Positions 58,601-64,000 of a DNA stretch of 64,000 nucleotides are shown in pieces. This DNA comes from Sipunculus nudus (Eukaryota > Annelida > Sipuncula > Golfingiida > Sipunculidae): assembly GCA_026874595.1 (NCBI GenBank), contig CM049306.1:110310142-110374141 (forward strand), in the 5' to 3' direction. Numbering within the stretch: position 1 is the first letter of the stretch; the number at the start of each line of letters is the position of its first letter. A model generated the notes under the pieces. That model was not told the DNA's origin. It did no database searches and saw only the letters and a list, made by a program, of their open reading frames with translations. A program made the translations under genes and the position numbers.

Positions 58601-58765
58601 GAAAGATATGCAGCTGTTAAAGGTCAGCATGCATAAATAAACATATTATCCGTTTCTGCTGCCCCCACAATGTTGCTCATTCATATGACTGTTTCTACAT
58701 GCACTCTCTGTCTATCTGTCTGTATCATTTCCATTTCCGGCAAGCGCGTGACCTCTGGTCATCTT

Positions 58766-59777
58766 GTTTATATATTCACGTGTTAAAACAGATAAAATAT
58801 ATATATAAGTAAAATATCATCAACAACAAAAAAGACTCCCTTTCAGATACACTTATATTATTAACAAAGAGAGATATATATGTATGTGTGTACATACAAA
58901 GATATTATGCCAAACTTCAATCATGAACACTTTTATAAATTATAACTGTGGAACTTTGAAAGAAATGTTTCCCATAGAAATGGAACCATAACTGTCCATT
59001 GTAAAAAGTGGAGTCCACCTATATTAGAAAATATTAGTTTTTAGAAATTTGAAATATAAATATGTAATATATAAGAACAATCTCCGGTTAACATAAATAA
59101 CCAACTCTATACAGTAGGATATTTAGAGTGTGCATGGACATCAAAATGCGTTATCATGAGAAGAATTGTATCGCATGTTTGTCATCTTTTCTCCAAATGT
59201 AAAGACGTTAATGCTCAATTAACCACTGGGGGGGGGGGGTATAGGGATAACCTTAAAGTTCAAAAACGGTGATATCTGTCTACATAAATATAGTATATCA
59301 TCAAAGTTTGATTTAAAACACAGCTAAGAAATTATTAAATGTATCTCAGTATAACAAACAATATGTTCATAGATGTAAGGGATAAGAAAGATGTGAAATG
59401 ACACCATAAATATGCTTTTTTATGGTTAACCTAAAATCATATTATTATCAAAAATATATTTAATTTGACACTATTTAGTATCTAATTGTATTTAAGAACC
59501 CACATGTTTTAGGTAGGAACTTTAGTATAACAAAGGCGAATCCCAACCGTTTTACTATGTTATATGTATACTCCTGGCAATTAAGGTTTGACATCCAAGA
59601 CATGAATATAATTTAACATTAAGAAAGAATTACGCAACATGACAATTTATCACCACCTGTTCGATCTAAGTGTGTTATATTTTATATATGGAGAAATCCC
59701 AGATGCACACTATCGGACAATAATTCTCGGTATTGTAAATATTATAAAACAGATTATAAAAAAATACCTCTTTCGGT
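58766..59777. other. AT-rich spacer downstream of the 967-residue gene
   Basis: No feature recognised apart from (AT)n patches and a G-run (59228-59237). It should include the 3' UTR of the minus-strand gene; no clear AATAAA was identified. Confidence 0.45.
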
Positions 59778-62681
59778 TTATGTAGGTGGCGCCCCATAGT
59801 GGCGTAAATTGAACATATTTTTGGCAAGCAAATCAAGATCAAGTCCGTTCGGTGACCTCCCTTCATAAAATCTCTGGATTCTGCATCCCTGTTGAAAACC
59901 ATCAGAGAGATACTTAACTCCGCTCCAGAATATCAGAGCGGCAGAGGCGCTGGCAGCGACGATAGGAAGCTCCTTCACCAGTTTATTAACCAGCACAAAG
60001 TCTTGAACATCACTGACTGTCTGCTTCATGGGAGGTCTCTTATTTGGGACAACAGTCATTGCTTTGTGAACATTTTCTGTGTGAAGAGGATCTGTTTGAT
60101 CAGGGTTCGATATTCTTTGAGGCTCAGAATTTTTTCTTAAAGAGGAATTTAAATCTTCACTTTCTCTCATTAGCGGCTCAAAACGTCCAGTATAAATCGA
60201 TTTTCGGCCTTTATGTTTTCTAACAGTACAGCGCAGGCTGTCTGCCCCAGCACCAGGTGTTCGGGCTCTTCCCCGGTGACGATTTGGACGCCTAACCAGA
60301 ATCCATGGCGAGCTGCCCTCTGGCGGCGAAATATCACGGTCTTTGTAAAATTGAACAATACCTTGGCTTTCTGGTGGAACTGCCGGTGTCTGCTCGGTAT
60401 CACTAATATTACCGATACCTTGAGAGTTTAAAGCATCACCCGTAGGCTCAATACATCCTTTTAAAGGCACATTGATTTTACCATGAAATGTGTTTTGATC
60501 CTTAGTTCTCACTAAATCTAAGCCCAGACTGGGGCCCGAGTCTGTATCGCTGCAATCGCCTTGGCAAGATTGAGAAAAGTCGTTACTTTCCGATTCCGAA
60601 ATCTCAAGGTTTCCTGGAAGTCCAGACCTGTATGTCTTTTGATTTCCATTTAGAGATGTTTCATGTATATCGCGGTTTACATTAAGAATTGGTTTATTCA
60701 TGTCACGGTTATCATTTAGAACTGGCCCATTCATATCAAGGTTATCATTAAGAATTGGTCCATTCATGTCATGGTTATCATTGAGAACTGATTCATTCAT
60801 GTCACGGTTATCATTGAGAGCTGATTCATTCATGTCACTGTTATCATTGAGAACTGATTCATTCATGTCACGGTTATCATTGAGAATTGATTCATTCATG
60901 TCACGGTTATCATTGAGAGCTGATTCATTCATGTCACTGTTATCATTGAGAGCTGATTCATTCATGTCACTGTTATCATTGAGAGCTGATTCATTCATGT
61001 CACTGTTATCATTGAGAACTGATTCATTCATGTCACGGTTATCATTGAGAGCTGATTCATTCATGTCACTGTTATCATTGAGAACTGATTCATTCATGTC
61101 ACGGTTATCATTGAGAATTGATTCATTCATGTCACGGTTATCATTGAGAACTGATTCATTCATGTCACGGTTATCATTGAGAACTGATTCATTCATGTCA
61201 TGGTTATCATTGAGAACTGATACATTCATGTCACGGGTTCCATTCAGTGATTGTCCATTCTTCTCATAGGTTCCATTAATTTCATGGTTTCTGTCAAGCG
61301 CTTGTCTATTCACCACACGATTTCCGTTATTCGATCCATTCATGTCACGGTTTCCCTTAAGATATGATCCGTTCATCTCATAATTTTCATTAATAGCTGC
61401 TTCAGTGAGTTCGAGAGATTTATCGAGCAACCTTGAAACAGCCCCGTAATTTATTTCCTGCACATTGATATCGTTCGGCATGTTACAAGACACAGTTTGT
61501 GGACATAAATATTCAGACCGGGATTGCACTGTCGTCCTCTCATTGTTATGTGTGTCTCCTCGGTCAATTTGCCTGAACCGAGGGTACACTGGTTTCCTTT
61601 CATTGTTATCTGGGTCTGCTGGGTGATCTGTCAGGCAGTCCCCGCCTGACACGGGACACGCTCCTTCATCAGCAGGGTCAGAGTTTCGTGGTTGGTTTTT
61701 CTCGTCAAAAACATGAGAAAATAAATCTACTGGGTCTGTGCAGTGAGAGTTTGTCCTCGGCCTAGTGTGAACATTTCTGCCCAAAGCCTCGTTTGGTTGC
61801 GCTCTTGGTGTGTCTTCATGATAATTTTGGTCACATGGAGGATTCTCTTCGTCATCTATGGATGAAAACCATGCGTCCATGTCTTCTGTATCTTGAGAGA
61901 GGCTGGGCCGGGAGTCGGCTACCTTATGTTGTCCTGATCGGCCTGGTACGTCACTGGAGCCGGCCCTGGGATACTGGTCACAATCAGGGGACACAGAATG
62001 ATTGTTACTGTCGGCTTTACAAATGTCACTGCTAAATATACTGTTCCATTCTTCCATATCTTTTGCCAAAAATTCTTCCATGTTTCCATTTCCATCGAGG
62101 TTAGCTACACCGCTAGGCGACACGGTCCTAAAATTATACCCGGCTTCATGTCGACTATAAGCCGAATTATCATTTCTGTCAGATAGTCTCAGGAACTGAA
62201 CTAACTTTTCAAGATCATCTATGACTTCCATTTCTTTCCTTGCAGCACTAACTTGGTCAGTAAGCCACATAATGTCCATAAAGTTAGCTTGCAGAGCCAT
62301 AATTTCATTCTCTAAGTACTGCCGCGGGTCCTGGCCGGAATCGGGTTTAGACTTCATTAAAATCGTCCTTACCTGATCTTTCACTATCGTTTTAGCAACT
62401 TTCAGCTTCTCATCTAGTCCTTCTAACTTTGTCCTTGCGGTCTCTGTCTTATATTTAGAGAGAATGTCTTGTACAGGGTCGGATATTTTTTCCTTTCCTT
62501 GACGTATCGATCCTCGCCTACTGAGGAGTTCTGGCATTCCTTTAACTATTCTTTTGAACTTTTTTGAGAGGCCTAAACGTTCATCAACGGCATGAGCCGC
62601 GGTAACGTCTTCCGATATTGGCCTTAGTGACTTGAGTTGACGCTCAAGTAAAGATTCTGCATGAACCCAAGGGTTCTCCAT
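59778..62681 (-). CDS. Uncharacterised 967-residue protein with 11-residue Asn-rich repeats and a C-terminal hydrophobic segment
   Basis: Not recognised. An uninterrupted 2904-nt frame, in contrast to the small exons of the other two genes. Residues 1-170 are charged and mostly helical (LEGLDEKLKVAKTIVKDQV and then ENEIMALQANFMDIMWLTDQ), so possibly coiled coil. Residues 180-470 are acidic, polar and probably disordered, with short aromatic motifs (EWNSIFSS, MDAWFSSIDDEEN). About 480-665 holds roughly 17 copies of an 11-residue unit, consensus MNESVLNDNRD, encoded by a 33-bp tandem repeat. About 904-928 is hydrophobic (IVAASASAALIFWSGV) and could be a tail anchor, followed by about 40 residues ending HYGAPPT. 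The first Met has a GGAATGG context. Organised, non-repetitive flanks of high complexity argue that this is a real gene. Function unknown. Confidence 0.75.
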   Translation of the reverse strand: MENPWVHAESLLERQLKSLRPISEDVTAAHAVDERLGLSKKFKRIVKGMPELLSRRGSIRQGKEKISDPVQDILSKYKTETARTKLEGLDEKLKVAKTIVKDQVRTILMKSKPDSGQDPRQYLENEIMALQANFMDIMWLTDQVSAARKEMEVIDDLEKLVQFLRLSDRNDNSAYSRHEAGYNFRTVSPSGVANLDGNGNMEEFLAKDMEEWNSIFSSDICKADSNNHSVSPDCDQYPRAGSSDVPGRSGQHKVADSRPSLSQDTEDMDAWFSSIDDEENPPCDQNYHEDTPRAQPNEALGRNVHTRPRTNSHCTDPVDLFSHVFDEKNQPRNSDPADEGACPVSGGDCLTDHPADPDNNERKPVYPRFRQIDRGDTHNNERTTVQSRSEYLCPQTVSCNMPNDINVQEINYGAVSRLLDKSLELTEAAINENYEMNGSYLKGNRDMNGSNNGNRVVNRQALDRNHEINGTYEKNGQSLNGTRDMNVSVLNDNHDMNESVLNDNRDMNESVLNDNRDMNESILNDNRDMNESVLNDNSDMNESALNDNRDMNESVLNDNSDMNESALNDNSDMNESALNDNSDMNESALNDNRDMNESILNDNRDMNESVLNDNSDMNESALNDNRDMNESVLNDNHDMNGPILNDNLDMNGPVLNDNRDMNKPILNVNRDIHETSLNGNQKTYRSGLPGNLEISESESNDFSQSCQGDCSDTDSGPSLGLDLVRTKDQNTFHGKINVPLKGCIEPTGDALNSQGIGNISDTEQTPAVPPESQGIVQFYKDRDISPPEGSSPWILVRRPNRHRGRARTPGAGADSLRCTVRKHKGRKSIYTGRFEPLMRESEDLNSSLRKNSEPQRISNPDQTDPLHTENVHKAMTVVPNKRPPMKQTVSDVQDFVLVNKLVKELPIVAASASAALIFWSGVKYLSDGFQQGCRIQRFYEGRSPNGLDLDLLAKNMFNLRHYGAPPT
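60680..61250 (-). repeat. 33-bp coding tandem repeat in the 967-residue gene
   Basis: About 17 head-to-tail units of 33 bp, encoding 11 residues each. Units vary at a few positions (V/A/I before LND; R/S/H after DN), and the terminal copies are more diverged (NGPILND, NKPILNV). Because 33 is divisible by three, the opposite strand also stays open across it (60700-61269). Confidence 0.9.
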
Positions 62682-62784
62682 TCCAAAATATTTGAGAACC
62701 GGTATACAAGTTCTACACGTTAGCTTGACGTGGATATACAGGTTTGACGTGATAAACCCATTCTGCTACCAGTAATGTTGATGT

Positions 62785-62884
62785 TGTTACTTTACGTCAC
62801 GTCTCACAGATTGTGCTCGTTGTCAAGGCACCTCCCGTGCTGGGAAAAGTTAAAGCAATGACGTCACGCACGTGACGTCATAGC
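62785..62884 (-). promoter_or_regulatory. Paired CRE palindromes with embedded E-box, likely promoter
   Basis: Two perfect TGACGTCA sites (62859-62866 and 62873-62880) separated by six bases. The second overlaps a CACGTG E-box (62869-62874). A further TACGTCAC half-site lies at 62794-62801. They sit 110-200 bp upstream of the ATG at 62681, in a locally CpG-rich stretch. CREB/ATF and bHLH binding is inferred from the motifs only. Confidence 0.6.
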
Positions 62885-63549
62885 ATGAATGATAATTTCG
62901 CGTTGAAACTCCTACATCGTCAAAGAGATGTGAAAGCCATCATTCTCCGTTTTAAACATTAGAAATAGGTTGCGATTAATTAAATCCTGTTAAGAATAAT
63001 AATAATATATAAATAATATATAATACACTCAACAAAAATGAATATATATATATAATAATAATAATAATAACGTTGTTTGATGCTCTGCATTATCAGTTAA
63101 AGGGGACGTTTGGCAATATGACGGTGTAAACATTATATAACATGATACATTGTTTCGGGACTAAGTTAAAAGGGCTGAGAATTAACTAGCCAGTTTCCAA
63201 TTAATAAATTGAGAGTGATCTGTGTACCCAGTAACTCCCAGATTTGATCTTACAGTATGGGACCTTCATTTGATCCACCAATAATGAACGGGGATTAATT
63301 CCCACTCTTCCAATGTTCCCTTTGGTCCTCGCTATAGATAACTGTTTATAGCTGTGGGTAATCTTTGCGTATGTTCTTTATCCCTAAGTTTTGAAAATGA
63401 AGCCCTGCAAAAACGTTGAAAAAGTGGAAATCGCGAAAATATAAGCTTGCAAATATATATATATATATAACTCTGAAGAAAAACAACACTGTAAATTCAC
63501 AACAGTATGCTTCACAGGGTGCGACTCGATCATCAGGTGAATGTGGTTA

Positions 63550-63607
<58 letters not shown>

Positions 63608-64000
63608 TATAGAATCTAGATAACTTAAGAATGAATGCGTAAATTATGCTGCTCAAACCACAGAGTGCATTCGGTATATGCCATGGCCAAACAATGTAAC
63701 AGACCATGTGAACCAGACCTGTATAACAAATAGATATGTTCACATGTATAGTTTGGTGTTGACACAGTGAAGAAATATATTGTGAAATCAGTACTTTTGC
63801 TGAGAGAAAAATAAATAGACTTGTAGTTGTTTGATAAAATATATTTACATGTACATGTATACCAATTAAATATTTGTTTATACGGAGTTTGTCGATACGG
63901 ACATTAAATTGTATAGAAATAAATCCTGATAACAATATTCTTGTTGAACTAATAAAAAAAGATTAAAATATTTACATTTTGCTGATACAGTATTGATAAA
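62885..64000. other. AT-rich sequence upstream of the 967-residue gene
   Basis: Contains small ATA/TAA microsatellites (about 62995-63075) and an (AT)n tract of about 50 bp (63552-63605). No gene recognised. Confidence 0.5.

Larger units (their letters stand above)
53730..58765 (+). mobile_element. Helitron-like family 3 with 147-bp core, head-to-tail dimer
   Basis: The 5' end GCTTGCCGGAAATC-TTC-GATTTCGGCAAGC is a hairpin and occurs twice (53730 and 53800). The 3' ends at about 56282-56325 and 58725-58765 have CATTTCCGGCAAG, exact inverse of the 5' arm, then hairpin TGACC-TCT-GGTCA and TCTTGT. The first body is 53930-56325; the second body 56336-58765 follows the first 3' end directly, without a 5' hairpin. 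Offsets between the bodies are about 2406 bp at their start and 2442 bp at their end. Confidence 0.7.

Noticed and set aside
60700-61269. 189-codon open frame on the plus strand
   Set aside because: Antisense shadow of the 33-bp coding repeat of the 967-residue gene.

Overview
The window is AT-rich, intron-rich animal nuclear DNA. The proteins and the repeat types (Helitron-like tandem-core elements, Tigger/pogo, hAT, LINE, tRNA-like SINE, many minisatellites) point to a mollusc, most likely a bivalve. That placement is inference from repeat architecture. No bacterial gene organisation was seen.

Three protein-coding genes can be supported. (1) 1566-28664, minus strand: a complete 8-exon rabenosyn-5 orthologue (RBSN), 496 codons after joining, with an N-terminal C2H2 finger, a FYVE finger split by one intron, and a C-terminal Rab-binding helical hairpin. 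All seven splice junctions keep the frame. (2) 31629-44444, plus strand, divergent from RBSN: a complete 7-exon MICOS subunit Mic19 (CHCHD3/CHCHD6 type), 156 residues, with an MGG N-terminus and a twin Cx9C CHCH domain. It lacks roughly 65-70 residues of the central helix of the vertebrate protein. (3) 59778-62681, minus strand: an uninterrupted 967-codon gene for an unrecognised protein with a helical N-terminus, about 17 copies of an 11-residue Asn/Asp-rich repeat and a C-terminal hydrophobic segment. Paired CRE palindromes lie just upstream. A possible terminal exon of a fourth, unidentified gene lies inside a Mic19 intron (35158-35356, minus).

The rest is mostly repeats. In RBSN introns: a Tigger-like element nested in another Tigger-like element (3337-5359), a fragmented hAT-like element, a 39-bp array, a Helitron-like element interrupted by an LTR, a 27-bp array of about 70 copies, a broken LINE next to a 46-bp array, a TTAGGG-rich 30-bp array, a hAT element with a perfect 8-bp target duplication, tRNA-like SINEs and a solo-LTR-like sequence. 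In Mic19 introns: a TA-flanked MITE, a 43-bp array, a minisatellite that copies the exon 5 splice donor, and a Helitron-like element with a ~180-bp tandem core.

From 45 kb to 59 kb there is a second copy of that element, a second family with a recurring 14-bp palindrome (46.4-47.7 kb), and a third family with a 147-bp core arranged as a head-to-tail dimer (53.7-58.8 kb). The main observation is that three unrelated sequences share one design: inverted subterminal repeats, a tandem core and a short 3' hairpin just before the end. This matches Helentron-associated non-autonomous elements (HINE, pearl type).

The three genes show no operon-like link. RBSN and Mic19 start about 3 kb apart on opposite strands.
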